Assembly (NCBI RefSeq): GCF_003665095.1 | Contig: NZ_RCHV01000002.1 | Coordinates: 3,284,001 to 3,348,000 of the forward strand | Source: Streptomyces sp. Z26 | GTDB taxonomy: Bacteria; Actinomycetota; Actinomycetes; Streptomycetales; Streptomycetaceae | DNA: 64,000 nucleotides | Direction of reading: 5' to 3' | In this document: positions 28,401 through 35,725 of the stretch, one piece after another | Layout: every line of letters begins with the position of its first letter | Numbering within the stretch: the first letter of the stretch is position 1 | The notes under the pieces: model-generated | The model's database searches: none | Told to the model about the DNA's origin: nothing | What the model saw: only the letters and a program-made list of their open reading frames with translations | Made by a program: the position numbers and the translations under genes

Positions 28401-29150
28401 GACCTGGACCTGACGCCCGGCAGGCGCGTCGCCGTCGTCGGCGCCTCCGGCGCGGGGAAGTCCACACTGGCGCAGGTCCTGCTGCGCTTCCTGGAACCGG
28501 AGTCGGGCACCTACACCCTCGCCCCGGACACGTCCCCTCTCCCGAACGCGCACGACGCCACGGCCCACGACGCCACGGCCCACGACGCCACGGCCCACGA
28601 CGCCACCGCGCTCGACCCCGACGCCGTACGCCGCGTCGTCGGGCTGTGCGCCCAGGACGCGCACCTCTTCGACAGCTCCCTCCGCGAGAACCTGCGCCTC
28701 GCCCGCCCCGCCGCCGACGACGACGCCCTCCACGGCGCCCTCGCCGCCGCGCGCCTCGACGACTGGGTGCGCACCCTCCCGTACGGCCTCGACACCATGG
28801 TCGGCGAGCACGGCGCCCGGCTCTCCGGCGGCCAGCGGCAGCGCCTCGCGCTGGCCCGCGCGCTGCTCGCGGCCTTCCCCGTACTCGTCCTGGACGAGCC
28901 CGCCGAGCACCTCGACCTGCGGACGGCCGACGCCCTGACCGCCGACCTGCTGGCCGTGACGGAGGGCCGTACGACCGTGCTGATCACCCACCGCCTGCAC
29001 GGGCTTGAAGCCGTCGACGAGATCGTCGTCCTCGACGCGGGCCGTACGGTCGAACGCGGCACGTACGGGCGGCTGGCCGCCGCCGACGGCCCCTTCCGGC
29101 GGCTGCTCGACCGGGAGGCGGAGACGGCCGGGCTGCTCGCGAAGCGGTGA
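25479..29150 (+). CDS. cydCD: Fused CydC-CydD ABC exporter for bd oxidase assembly
   Basis: A 1223-residue fusion of two ABC half-exporters. CydDC exports cysteine/glutathione and is needed for cytochrome bd assembly. Half 1 has a six-helix membrane domain (about 1-310) and an NBD with Walker A GPSGAGKST (~384), signature LSAGQ and LLLLDEPTAAFD. An Ala/Pro-rich linker (~560-610) follows. Half 2 has a membrane domain (~615-900) and an NBD with Walker A GASGAGKST (~988), Q-loop CAQDAHLFD, signature LSGGQRQRLALARAL and VLVLDEPAEHLDL. A four-unit HDATA repeat (1025-1044) is inserted between Walker A and the Q-loop of NBD2. GTG 25479 has GAGGGG six bases upstream and lies inside a parS palindrome. 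Confidence 0.95.
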   Translation: MKPVDPRLLRYARATRFFLVALVVLGLAGAGLVIAQAMLIARIVVGAFETGLSTAELRTPLLLLAAVALGRALVAWATELAAHRAGAAVKSELRLRLLRHATALGPAWLGDRRSGELTALATRGVDALDDYFARYLPQLGLAVVVPVAVLARIVWSDWISALTIALTLPLIPVFMILIGWATRSHMDRQWRLLARLSGHFLDVVAGLPTLKVFGRAKAQADNIRAITADHRRATLRTLRLAFLSSFALELLATISVALVAVGIGMRLVHGELDLYTGLVVLVLAPEAYLPLRQVGTQYHAAAEGLAAAEQVFDVLETPLPGPADVPAGGAGAGSGVVPVPVPDVRTAGLVLDRVAVRHPGRARDALPETSLTVAPGETVALVGPSGAGKSTLLAAVLGFVRPAAGRVLVGGTELAALPPAGWHAQIAWVPQRPHLFAGTVADNVRLARPDATDAQVRAALRAASAADLAPDTVLGERGAGLSAGQGQRVALARAFLADRPLLLLDEPTAAFDGATEADVVAAVRRLAAGRTVLLVAHRPALLAVADRVVTLPDPDTGPPAAADTAGPTPAAVRGADAAAPAPGPAPAPTAPAPAEHPDAPAVPAPRTGHPLAAVRRAARPFAGRFALALLLGALALGSAVGLMATSGWLISRASEQPPVLHLLVAVTATRAFGIGRAAFRYAERLVSHDAVLRVLAGLRVTVYRRLERLAPVRLARARRGDLLSRLVADVDTLQDHFLRWLLPAATAGVVGAAAVTFTGAVLPAAGAVLAVGLLAAGVGVPALTGAVSRRTERQLAPARGVLATRTVDLLTGTGELTVAGALPARTAEVRAADAALTRVASRSAARTALAAGLTALVTGLTVAGAAWVGVRAVGDGRLDGVWLALVVLTPLAAFEAVAGLPLAVQHRQRTRRAAERLEDLLDTGDAGGPYGPEARPGRVPAEAEAAALRAAPRVALRGVTARYPGQARPALTGFDLDLTPGRRVAVVGASGAGKSTLAQVLLRFLEPESGTYTLAPDTSPLPNAHDATAHDATAHDATAHDATALDPDAVRRVVGLCAQDAHLFDSSLRENLRLARPAADDDALHGALAAARLDDWVRTLPYGLDTMVGEHGARLSGGQRQRLALARALLAAFPVLVLDEPAEHLDLRTADALTADLLAVTEGRTTVLITHRLHGLEAVDEIVVLDAGRTVERGTYGRLAAADGPFRRLLDREAETAGLLAKR
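28551..28610 (+). repeat. Four 15-bp tandem repeats coding HDATA in CydCD
   Basis: Units of CACGACGCCACGGCC, in frame; the fourth ends CCGCG. They encode four HDATA pentapeptides at residues ~1025-1044 of CydCD, between Walker A and the Q-loop of the second ATPase. Confidence 0.9.
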
Positions 29151-29154
29151 CGGG

Positions 29155-29178
29155 CGGGGCGACCCGGGGGACGCCCCG
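29155..29178. terminator. Convergent terminator hairpin after cydCD
   Basis: A 7-bp stem CGGGGCG/CGCCCCG with a 10-nt loop, between the stops of cydCD (rightward) and a HAD gene (leftward), so usable in both directions. Confidence 0.5.
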
Positions 29179-29194
29179 AGGAGGCGACCGCTCG

Positions 29195-30100
29195 CTACGC
29201 GGGCGCCGCCAGCAGCTCCTCGATGGCGACGGCCACACCGTCCTCCTCGTTCGACACCGTGCGGTCGGTGGTCGCGGCCAGCACGGCGGGATGCGCGTTG
29301 GCCATCGCGTACGACCTGCCCGCCCAGGCCAGCATCTCCAGGTCGTTCGGCATGTCCCCGAAGGCGACGACCTCGTCCGGGCCGATGCCCCGCTCCGCGC
29401 AGCACTGCGCCAACGTGCTGGCCTTGCTCACGCCCGGAGCGCTGATCTCCAGCAGCGCGCTCGGGCTGGAGCGCGTGAACTCCGCGTGCGCGCCCGCGTG
29501 CGTACGCCCCAACGCCAGGAAGTCGTCCGGGTCCAGGTCCGGGTGACGCGCCAGCAGCTTCAGCACCGGTCCGTCGCTCAGCGTACGGCCGTCGCGCTCC
29601 GCCGCCGACTCCGCCAGGAGCTTCTCGGCGGGGGCGACGGCGCCGCCGGGGTCGAGCGCGTACTGCGGGTACTCCGGTTCGTGGTCCACGCCGCCGCTGC
29701 GCTCCACCGCGAAGCACACGCCGGGGGCCGCCGCGCGCAGCGCGTCCACGACCGTCAGCGCGTCGGCCCGCTCCAGCGGGCGCACCCGCACCGTCTCGCC
29801 GCCCCGGTGCAGGTCCACGACGGCGGCGCCGTTGGCGCAGATCGCCAGGCCGTGCCGGTGCACGTGCTCGCTGACGACGCCCATCCAGCGCGTCGGCCGC
29901 CCGGTGACGAAGAAGACCTCGACCCCGGCCTCCTCGGCGGCGGCCAGCGCCCGCACCGTACGGGCGGACACCGACTTGTCGTCGTGCAGCAGCGTGCCGT
30001 CCAGGTCGGTGGCGATCAGCCGCGGGCGGGGGCCGTACCGGGAGGCGCTGACGGCGGCGGGGGCGGGGGCGGCAACGGGGTGCTCGGAAGGCTCGGTCAC
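29195..30100 (-). CDS. HAD-IIB (Cof-type) phosphatase
   Basis: A 301-residue cytosolic HAD hydrolase of the Cof/sugar-phosphatase type. Motif I is [12 protein letters not shown], motif II the Thr of FFVTGRP, motif III a Lys in GVSKASTL, and motif IV is [12 protein letters not shown]. The large C2 cap lies between motifs II and III. These enzymes hydrolyse sugar phosphates, flavin phosphates or related compounds; the substrate is unknown. GTG 30100 has GGGAGG upstream and leaves a ~28-residue Ala/Pro-rich lead before the core. A paralogue lies at 49524-50378. Confidence 0.88.
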   Translation of the reverse strand: MTEPSEHPVAAPAPAAVSASRYGPRPRLIATDLDGTLLHDDKSVSARTVRALAAAEEAGVEVFFVTGRPTRWMGVVSEHVHRHGLAICANGAAVVDLHRGGETVRVRPLERADALTVVDALRAAAPGVCFAVERSGGVDHEPEYPQYALDPGGAVAPAEKLLAESAAERDGRTLSDGPVLKLLARHPDLDPDDFLALGRTHAGAHAEFTRSSPSALLEISAPGVSKASTLAQCCAERGIGPDEVVAFGDMPNDLEMLAWAGRSYAMANAHPAVLAATTDRTVSNEEDGVAVAIEELLAAPA

Positions 30101-30240
30101 GTCCCTATCCTCCCGTAACGCCCGCACAGGAGTGCGGCCGGGCGCCCGGATGAGCCCCGCGTATCCCCCCACTCCTGGTCACAGCCCGCCTCTCCGCGAT
30201 CACCCACGGCCAACCCCGCTCACTCCCGGGCCCGGTTCGG

Positions 30241-30256
30241 CCACCGCCAGCGGTGG
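30241..30256 (-). terminator. Hairpin just past the darG stop
   Basis: CCACCG CCAG CGGTGG: a 6-bp perfect stem with a 4-nt loop, starting 5 bp after the darG stop codon. Confidence 0.5.
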
Positions 30257-30261
30257 GTGGG

Positions 30262-31323
30262 TCAGCGGGCTGAGGGGGAGAACAACCGGGTCTCGTTCAG
30301 CCTGGCCCACGCCACGGAGGCGTCCTCCGAGGGGAAGAGTCGCTTCTTCCGCGAACTCCACGCCGCGAGATCACGCGCGACCTCGTCCGGGTCGCGGGGA
30401 GCGCCGCCGTCGCGCGTGGCCAGGTAATGCACGCTGGCGAGCAGCTCCATTCCCTCCGGGTATTCGTAGCCGGTGAACGTGCGGCTGAGTTTCTGCCACG
30501 CCTGCTCGAACTCGCTGTCGCCCCGCACGATTTCCTCGGCCTTTTCGGCGGTCTCGGGGCGCAGGCTGATATCGGCGCGCGCTCCGCCGGTGCCGTCACC
30601 GAAACCGATCACGTGATGACTTTCCAGCGCCGCCATCGCCCGGTCGAGACCGCTGGAGTACGGGCCGTAATGACCGGCCTCGAATCGCAGCCCCAGGTCG
30701 GCCCCGGCGCCCTGGAGAAGATATGCGATCTTGTGGAATTCCAGCAGTGACGCCTTGGGCACCTCGGTGATGCCCGCCGACCAGGCGCTCCCGATGTATC
30801 TGCCCACCGCGGTCAGGAACCTGGCTCGCTGCCGGTTCAGCTCCGGCGGCGCCGTGGCCGTGGGCATGTCCTCGGGAGAGGGCGTGCCCAGGCCGTAGAG
30901 GCGGACATCCACGTCGAGGTCCTGGAGTTTCTCGACGATCAGGGACCGCACCTCGGGCCACGGCAGACCGCCGTTGCCGCAGCCGAGCGGGGGCACGGCG
31001 ACGCTGGAGATGCGCAATTCACCGAGCACACGCGCCAGATCGTCCAGCCCCGTCCGGATGTCCTCGATACGGGACGGCTGCCGCCAGTGCCTTTTCGTCG
31101 GGAAGTTGAGCACCCATCTTCCACCCGGCACGGGGACCGCCTGCACAGTGCCCGGTTTTACTTCCCCCGCCGCACACGCGGCGGCATAGGAGGTGAAAAC
31201 CTCGGGGAAGGCGCGTTTGAACTGCAAGGCGATTCCCTTGCCCATCACTCCCACCGTATTGACGGTGTTCACCAGAGCCTGCGCGTCGTCACGCAGCAGA
31301 TTTCCCCGGGTCTCAGTGATCAT
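30262..31323 (-). CDS. darG: DarG-type macrodomain antitoxin (DNA ADP-ribosyl glycohydrolase)
   Basis: A 353-residue antitoxin. The N-terminal macrodomain (~1-155) shows GNLLRDDAQALVNTVNTVGV, MGKGIALQFKRAFP, VLNFPTKRHWRQPS and SVAVPPLGCGNGGLPW, the DarG/TARG1-like macrodomain that removes ADP-ribose from thymidine in DNA. The C-terminal ~200 residues (KASLLEFHKIAYLLQGAG, GHYGPYSSGLDRAM) match the DarG extension that binds DarT. It is the second gene after darT (72-bp gap), in the order toxin then antitoxin. Codons use more A/T in third position than the neighbours, which suggests acquisition by transfer. Confidence 0.92.
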   Translation of the reverse strand: MITETRGNLLRDDAQALVNTVNTVGVMGKGIALQFKRAFPEVFTSYAAACAAGEVKPGTVQAVPVPGGRWVLNFPTKRHWRQPSRIEDIRTGLDDLARVLGELRISSVAVPPLGCGNGGLPWPEVRSLIVEKLQDLDVDVRLYGLGTPSPEDMPTATAPPELNRQRARFLTAVGRYIGSAWSAGITEVPKASLLEFHKIAYLLQGAGADLGLRFEAGHYGPYSSGLDRAMAALESHHVIGFGDGTGGARADISLRPETAEKAEEIVRGDSEFEQAWQKLSRTFTGYEYPEGMELLASVHYLATRDGGAPRDPDEVARDLAAWSSRKKRLFPSEDASVAWARLNETRLFSPSAR

Positions 31324-31395
31324 CGCTGTCGCCTCCCCTCGTTCGAAGTCCAGGATCGCAGGTGTCCGGCGGCCGGTGCGGTTCGTGAACCATCT

Positions 31396-32025
31396 CTAGA
31401 AGTACCACCCGGGTAGGACAGCGACATCCGGCCGGTGGGCGAGGCCGCCGGTGACCGACCCGACCCGCTGCGCCATGGCCGGTGTCCGGACCACGACGCC
31501 GACGACCGCGGTCCAGGGTAGGACGCGGTGCACCAGGAACTCCGCCAGCCGACGTTCCCGCCGAGACCCGTCCGTGGGGGTGTTCGTCCAGATCTGGGCC
31601 CTCATGACGTCCCAGTCGACATGCGTCGCGAGCCGGGCCGCCTGATCCGTGTACTTGGCCGTCGCGAGCGCCGCGTTACGGTCGGTGGCGGCCCACGCCA
31701 GGCCGTGGCCCTCCACCCGTGACACCCGGGACACGAGGTAGACCAGGTCCTCCTGCCGCCCCGAGTAGGTCTTCACTCCGCCTCTGTGGATGCGGTACAG
31801 CATCGGGGACCGTGGCGCGAAGTAGAAGGGGGCGTAGTCGGCGACGACTCCGCCGGGGCCCGCCCGTACGGCCTGGGTGCGTCGCCGCTCCTTGATGGTC
31901 AGGTCGGCGCACTCCACGGTGTCCGAAGGCTTGCGACAGTCCGCGACGAGACCGGTGGCGGCGATCCCCGCGAGGTTCTCCACATGCGTGAAGTGCAGCA
32001 GTCGAGGATCGGCGGTGTCCCACAT
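31396..32025 (-). CDS. darT: DarT toxin, DNA thymidine ADP-ribosyltransferase
   Basis: A 209-residue DUF4433 protein. DarT uses NAD+ to ADP-ribosylate thymidine in single-stranded DNA and so blocks replication; DarG reverses this. Family signatures are LLHFTHVENLAGIAATGL (NAD-binding His/Thr), IKERRRTQAV, and DYAPFYFAPRSPMLYRIH (ARTT-loop region). The probable catalytic Glu is Glu162 in RRLAEFLVHRVLP. All expected active-site elements look intact, so the toxin is probably functional. ATG 32025 starts directly on the fold. The sequence specificity (a short thymidine-containing motif in known DarTs) cannot be predicted here. Confidence 0.93.
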   Translation of the reverse strand: MWDTADPRLLHFTHVENLAGIAATGLVADCRKPSDTVECADLTIKERRRTQAVRAGPGGVVADYAPFYFAPRSPMLYRIHRGGVKTYSGRQEDLVYLVSRVSRVEGHGLAWAATDRNAALATAKYTDQAARLATHVDWDVMRAQIWTNTPTDGSRRERRLAEFLVHRVLPWTAVVGVVVRTPAMAQRVGSVTGGLAHRPDVAVLPGWYF

Positions 32026-32109
32026 GAGGGCACAACTCTAGTGCCCGTTCCGTGGTGCCGACCCTCCACCGCATGGCCCGGGGCTGGGGGGCTCTCGTAG
32101 GGTCGGGGG

Positions 32110-33006
32110 ATGCGACTGAGCACCTGCATCCTGCCCGTGCACCGTTGGGCCGAGGGCGGTCGGGAGGTGTGGGAGCGGGCCGAGGCGCTCGGCTTCGACA
32201 CCGCCTACACCTACGACCACCTGTCCTGGCGCGAACCGTTCCGCGACGGCCCGTGGTTCGGCGCCGTACCGACGCTGACCGCCGCCGCCGGTGCCACCTC
32301 CCGGCTGCGGCTCGGCACCCTCGTCACGTCGCCCAACTTCCGGCACCCGGTGACCCTCGCCAAGGAACTCGTCACCCTCGACGACCTGTCCGGCGGCCGG
32401 ATCACCCTCGGTGTCGGCGCGGGCGGGTCCGGCGCGGACGCCACCGCGCTGGGGCAGGAGGCGTGGTCGGCACGCGAACGGGCGGACAGGTTCGGGGAGT
32501 TCGTGACCCTCCTCGACACGCTGCTGACGCGGGACGTCACCTCGTACGCGGGGACGCACTACTCCGCGCGGGACGCCCGTATGCTCTCCGGCTGCGTGCA
32601 GCGCCCCCGCGTGCCCTTCGCCGTCGCCGCGACCGGCCCGCGCGGCATGCGGCTCGCCGCCCGGCACGGGCAGGCGTGGGTGACGACCGGCGACCCGGCG
32701 GTGTCGGGCGCGCCGGACGCTACGGCGGAACGCTCCCGTACGGCGATCGCCGCCCAGCTCGCGCGGCTCGCCGCCGCCTGCGAGGAGGAGGGGCGCGCGG
32801 CGGGCGGGCCGGAGAAGGTGCTGCTGACGGGCTTCACGCCGGACGAGCCGCTGGACTCGCTGGACGCGTTCGTCGACTTCGCCGGTACGTACGCCGCCCT
32901 CGGCTTCGACGAACTCGTGCTGCACTGGCCGCTGCCCCACTCCCGGTTCGCCGCCGACCAGCGGGTCTTCGAGAAGATCGCGACGGACGGGCCCGGCCAG
33001 CTCTGA
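32110..33006 (+). CDS. LLM-class (luciferase-like) flavin/F420-dependent oxidoreductase
   Basis: A 298-residue TIM-barrel oxidoreductase of the bacterial luciferase superfamily. Signature stretches are DTAYTYDHLSWR, LRLGTLVTSPNFRHPVTLAK, LDDLSGGRITLGVGAGGSG and VAATGPRGMRLAARHGQAWV. It matches the F420-dependent LLM class common in actinobacteria, though FMN use is possible. The substrate is unknown. ATG 32110 is 84 bp from the divergent darT start, so the two share an upstream region. It converges on the channel gene with 19 bp between stops. Confidence 0.85.
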   Translation: MRLSTCILPVHRWAEGGREVWERAEALGFDTAYTYDHLSWREPFRDGPWFGAVPTLTAAAGATSRLRLGTLVTSPNFRHPVTLAKELVTLDDLSGGRITLGVGAGGSGADATALGQEAWSARERADRFGEFVTLLDTLLTRDVTSYAGTHYSARDARMLSGCVQRPRVPFAVAATGPRGMRLAARHGQAWVTTGDPAVSGAPDATAERSRTAIAAQLARLAAACEEEGRAAGGPEKVLLTGFTPDEPLDSLDAFVDFAGTYAALGFDELVLHWPLPHSRFAADQRVFEKIATDGPGQL

Positions 33007-33025
33007 CCCGGGGCCGCCGCCGCGT

Positions 33026-34057
33026 TCAGCGCAGGGCGTTCGGGGCGTCCAGGGCGAGGCGTTCCGTCGCCAGGTAGTAGAGGGTGGCGTCCGGGTCCAG
33101 GGTGACGTCCCAGCCGGGGGCGACCAGCAGCGTGCCCTTCTGCCGTACGGCGATCACCGTGGCGCCGAACTCGCGGCCCAGCCGCGTCTGGCAGTCCCCG
33201 AAGGTGCTGCCGGAGAGGGCGGCGGGCAGGCGCGTGGAGTACGTGTTGCCGCCGCCGTCGCCGCTCATCAGGTCCGCGTACACCTCGGTGATGCCCGGGT
33301 CCAGCGACTCCTCCGTGAGCAGCGCCGGGGTGTGCCACTGGACGCACTGCACGCGGGAGTTGACGTACCGCAGGTGCTTGCCGCGGTTCATGTCGCGCAG
33401 CGCGGCGACGACGTGCGCGTCCGGGCACAGGTGGTCGACGGCGACGGCGACGGCCAGCGTCTCGTTGTCGTCGCGCGCGTCGATGACCACGGTGGCGGCG
33501 CGGCCCACGCACGCGCGGGTGAGCACGTCGACGTCGGTCAGGTCGCCGCGTACGAACTCGACCCGCTCCTCCTCCGGCACGGGGTGCTCCGGCGTCTCCT
33601 CCCAGGCGCAGAGCACCAGGGGCGTACGCAGCTCCAGGAGCAGCTCGTTGATGATCCGCTCGGTGCGGCCGGGGGTGTAGCCGAGGAGGACGAGGTGGTC
33701 GCGTACGTCGAGAGCGACGGCGCCCTTCATGCGCTTTCCCTTCACGGCCTGGATGTTGACGGCCAGTTCGGTGAACAGGATGGTCAGCGCGACGATCCCG
33801 CCGACGATCACGTACGCGCCCACGACCTGCCCGGCGGCGGACTCCGGGAAGAAGTCGCCGTAGCCGACGGTGGCGCTGGTGACGAGGAACCACCACCAGT
33901 ACGTGCCCGGCCGGGCGATCTCGTTCGAGCCGGGCTCGGCCAGCCACATGGCGAGCCAGCTGCTGGCGAAGACGAACAGCGCGACGGCGAGGGCCGCGCG
34001 CCAGCCGCGTACGCGGGCGCGGAGGGCTTGGACGAGCTTGGCGACGATGATCGGCAC
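33026..34057 (-). CDS. Potassium channel-like protein with TrkA-N (RCK) domain
   Basis: A 343-residue membrane protein. TM1 (~21-40), a re-entrant pore loop with the K+ selectivity filter TVGYGD (63-68), and TM2 (~76-96) make a two-helix K+ channel module. It is followed by an RCK/TrkA-N domain (about 105-225: HLVLLGYTPGRTERIINELL, FVRGDLTDVDVL, ARDDNETLAVAVAVDHL) and a TrkA-C-like end. Ligand control by nucleotide or Ca2+ is typical of the family but not provable here. GTG 34057 is chosen because upstream codons in frame look noncoding; there is no strong RBS. This gives an MthK-like layout with one pore. Confidence 0.85.
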   Translation of the reverse strand: MPIIVAKLVQALRARVRGWRAALAVALFVFASSWLAMWLAEPGSNEIARPGTYWWWFLVTSATVGYGDFFPESAAGQVVGAYVIVGGIVALTILFTELAVNIQAVKGKRMKGAVALDVRDHLVLLGYTPGRTERIINELLLELRTPLVLCAWEETPEHPVPEEERVEFVRGDLTDVDVLTRACVGRAATVVIDARDDNETLAVAVAVDHLCPDAHVVAALRDMNRGKHLRYVNSRVQCVQWHTPALLTEESLDPGITEVYADLMSGDGGGNTYSTRLPAALSGSTFGDCQTRLGREFGATVIAVRQKGTLLVAPGWDVTLDPDATLYYLATERLALDAPNALR

Positions 34058-34215
34058 CGGTGTGTCCGTCCCCGTTCGGTGTGGTGCGGTCGCGCCCGAT
34101 GGCGCGACGCGGTGGGTGGTGGTGCGGCGGTGGCGGTGGTGCGGAGGGGGCGCGCGTGGTGTGCTGCCGCGCCCCGCCGTGGAGAACAGCACCCTAGCCG
34201 CAGGGGCGCGCGGCG

Positions 34216-34725
34216 TCAGGCGTGCAGGATGCGTTCCGGCCGCAGCGGCACCTCGTGCAGGAGCAGGCGGCTGCGCAACTCCCGTACGCCCAGGTCCCGT
34301 TTGAGCACGTCGATCACTGTCTCGAACTCGCGGGCGTCCGTACAGACCACGCGCAGCTGGTAGTCGTACTCGCCGGTGAGCCGCATCGCGCCCACCACCT
34401 GCGGCACGTCCGCGAGCCGCTGTTCGAACTCGGCCCGGTCGGTGGCCTCGCGCAGCCGTACGTCGCTCAGCATCTCCATGCCGTGGCCGAGCACGGCGTG
34501 GTCCAGCTCGGCGCGGTAGCCGCGGATGACGCCGTCCTTGCGCAGGCGGCGTACGCGGTCGGCCACGGTGTTCGCGGAGAGGCGCACGTGGCGGCCCAAC
34601 TCCTGGTACGTGGCGCGGGCGTCGGCCAGCAGGAGGGTGAGCAGGTCGCGGTCGATGCGGTCCAGGCGGGCGGGGCCGGTGGGGGCGTCGTCGTGGCGGG
34701 GGTGCGGGCGGTCGGTGCGCGGCAT
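34216..34725 (-). CDS. Lrp/AsnC-family transcriptional regulator
   Basis: A 169-residue feast/famine regulator. The N-terminal HTH (about 19-78: LDRIDRDLLTLLLADARATY, LSANTVADRVRRLRKDGVIRG) and the C-terminal RAM ligand-binding domain (MRLTGEYDYQLRVVCTDAREFE) are standard. A ~18-residue Arg/Pro/His-rich lead precedes the HTH. It diverges from a membrane-protein gene; in this arrangement such Lrp proteins usually control the neighbouring exporter or permease. An inverted repeat in the gap (34775-34801) could be its operator. Confidence 0.88.
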   Translation of the reverse strand: MPRTDRPHPRHDDAPTGPARLDRIDRDLLTLLLADARATYQELGRHVRLSANTVADRVRRLRKDGVIRGYRAELDHAVLGHGMEMLSDVRLREATDRAEFEQRLADVPQVVGAMRLTGEYDYQLRVVCTDAREFETVIDVLKRDLGVRELRSRLLLHEVPLRPERILHA

Positions 34726-34774
34726 ATCGCCAGCCTAGACAATCTCGGCCCAGGAGGGAAAGCGACGAGAATAA

Positions 34775-34801
34775 CTCGGCACTCAGCGATCAGGTGCCGA
34801 G
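34775..34801. promoter_or_regulatory. Inverted repeat, possible Lrp operator
   Basis: Perfect 8-bp arms CTCGGCAC (34775-34782) and GTGCCGAG (34794-34801), 11-nt spacer, between the divergent Lrp and membrane-protein genes. Further CTCGGC/CCGAG half-sites lie at about 34744 and 34806. Confidence 0.5.
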
Positions 34802-34845
34802 ATTACCGAGCCAAGTGCGGCGGCCGTCCTGGCAGGGTCGCGGGT

Positions 34846-35691
34846 ATGGAGATCCTCCTCGCCCGCGCCGCCCTCGCCCCCTCCGTCGTCCTCCTCGCCT
34901 CCGTCGTCGCCCGCCGCCTGGGACCGCGCCGCGGCGGGCAGTTGCTGGGCGCGCCGACGACGTCCGGTCCGTTCCTCCTCCTCGTGTGCGCGGAGTCCGG
35001 GCCCGGCGCGGCCGGGCGGGCGGCGCAGGGAAGCGTCGCGTCGCAGCTGGTCGTGGCCGTGTTCTGCCTCGTGTACGGGCGGCTCGCGACGCGTACGCGC
35101 CCCGCGCGGGCGCTCCCCGGCGCGCTGCTCGCCGCCGCCGGTGCCGCGCTGGTCGCCGCCGCGATCGCCGCCGCCGGTACGGGCTCGGGTGCGGGTGGCG
35201 GTACGGGCACGGGCGGCGGTACGGGTGGCGCGGCGCCGATCGTGGCCTGCGCCCTCGTCCTGGCAGTCGTCGCCGCCGGGCTCCGGACCTGGCCGCCCAC
35301 CCCGCCCGATCGCGTACCGGCGCGCCGCCCCCGCCGCTGGGAGACCCCGATGCGGATGGCGGTGTCGGGCGTGACGGTCGTCGTCGCGGTGGTCGCCGCG
35401 CGGGAGTTGGGCACGTACGCGGGCGGGGTGCTGTGTTCGCTGCCGGTGCTGCTGTCCGTGATGGCGCCCGCCGTGCACCGTACGACCGGCTCGCGCGCCG
35501 CCGCCGAACTGCTGCGCGGGGCGCTGACGGCCACGGCGGGCACCGTCGTGTTCCTGTTCGCGCTGGCGACGGGTCTGCCGCGGCTGGGTGCGGCCGGTGC
35601 GTTCCCGCTGGCGCTCGTCGCGATGCCCGCCGCCGACGTACTCCTCCGTACGGCACTGGCCCGGCGCCCGGGAACAGGTCATATGCCTTGA
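34846..35691 (+). CDS. Multi-pass membrane protein divergent from the Lrp gene
   Basis: A 281-residue protein with about eight hydrophobic segments (residues 5-25, ~38-50, 62-76, 84-104, ~124-140, 170-190, ~193-210 and 230-275), separated by Gly/Thr repeats (GTGSGAGGGTGTGGGTGG, ~105-123). No known transporter motif was recognised. Position opposite an Lrp regulator suggests an amino-acid exporter or permease, but this is inference from context only. ATG 34846 follows a weak purine-rich region. The stop overlaps the -35 of the next promoter. Confidence 0.65.
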   Translation: MEILLARAALAPSVVLLASVVARRLGPRRGGQLLGAPTTSGPFLLLVCAESGPGAAGRAAQGSVASQLVVAVFCLVYGRLATRTRPARALPGALLAAAGAALVAAAIAAAGTGSGAGGGTGTGGGTGGAAPIVACALVLAVVAAGLRTWPPTPPDRVPARRPRRWETPMRMAVSGVTVVVAVVAARELGTYAGGVLCSLPVLLSVMAPAVHRTTGSRAAAELLRGALTATAGTVVFLFALATGLPRLGAAGAFPLALVAMPAADVLLRTALARRPGTGHMP

Positions 35692-35717
35692 CGGGTATAT
35701 AGCCGCTTCCGTATATT
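35688..35717 (+). promoter_or_regulatory. Strong vegetative promoter of the first ArsR gene; probable leaderless transcript
   Basis: TTGACG (35688-35693), an 18-nt spacer and TATATT (35712-35717). The GTG start at 35726 is only 8 nt after the -10, so transcription probably begins at or next to the start codon. The element GTATAT occurs twice (about 35695 and 35711), overlapping the promoter, which suits an ArsR operator. Confidence 0.7.
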
Positions 35718-35725
35718 CGCGTCCC

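Noticed and set aside
25761..29717. Very long leftward open frame antisense to cydCD
   Set aside because: It has Arg/Gly/Pro/Ala-rich low-complexity sequence with no domain, and mirrors the strong cydCD coding frame; it is an artefact of ~74% GC.
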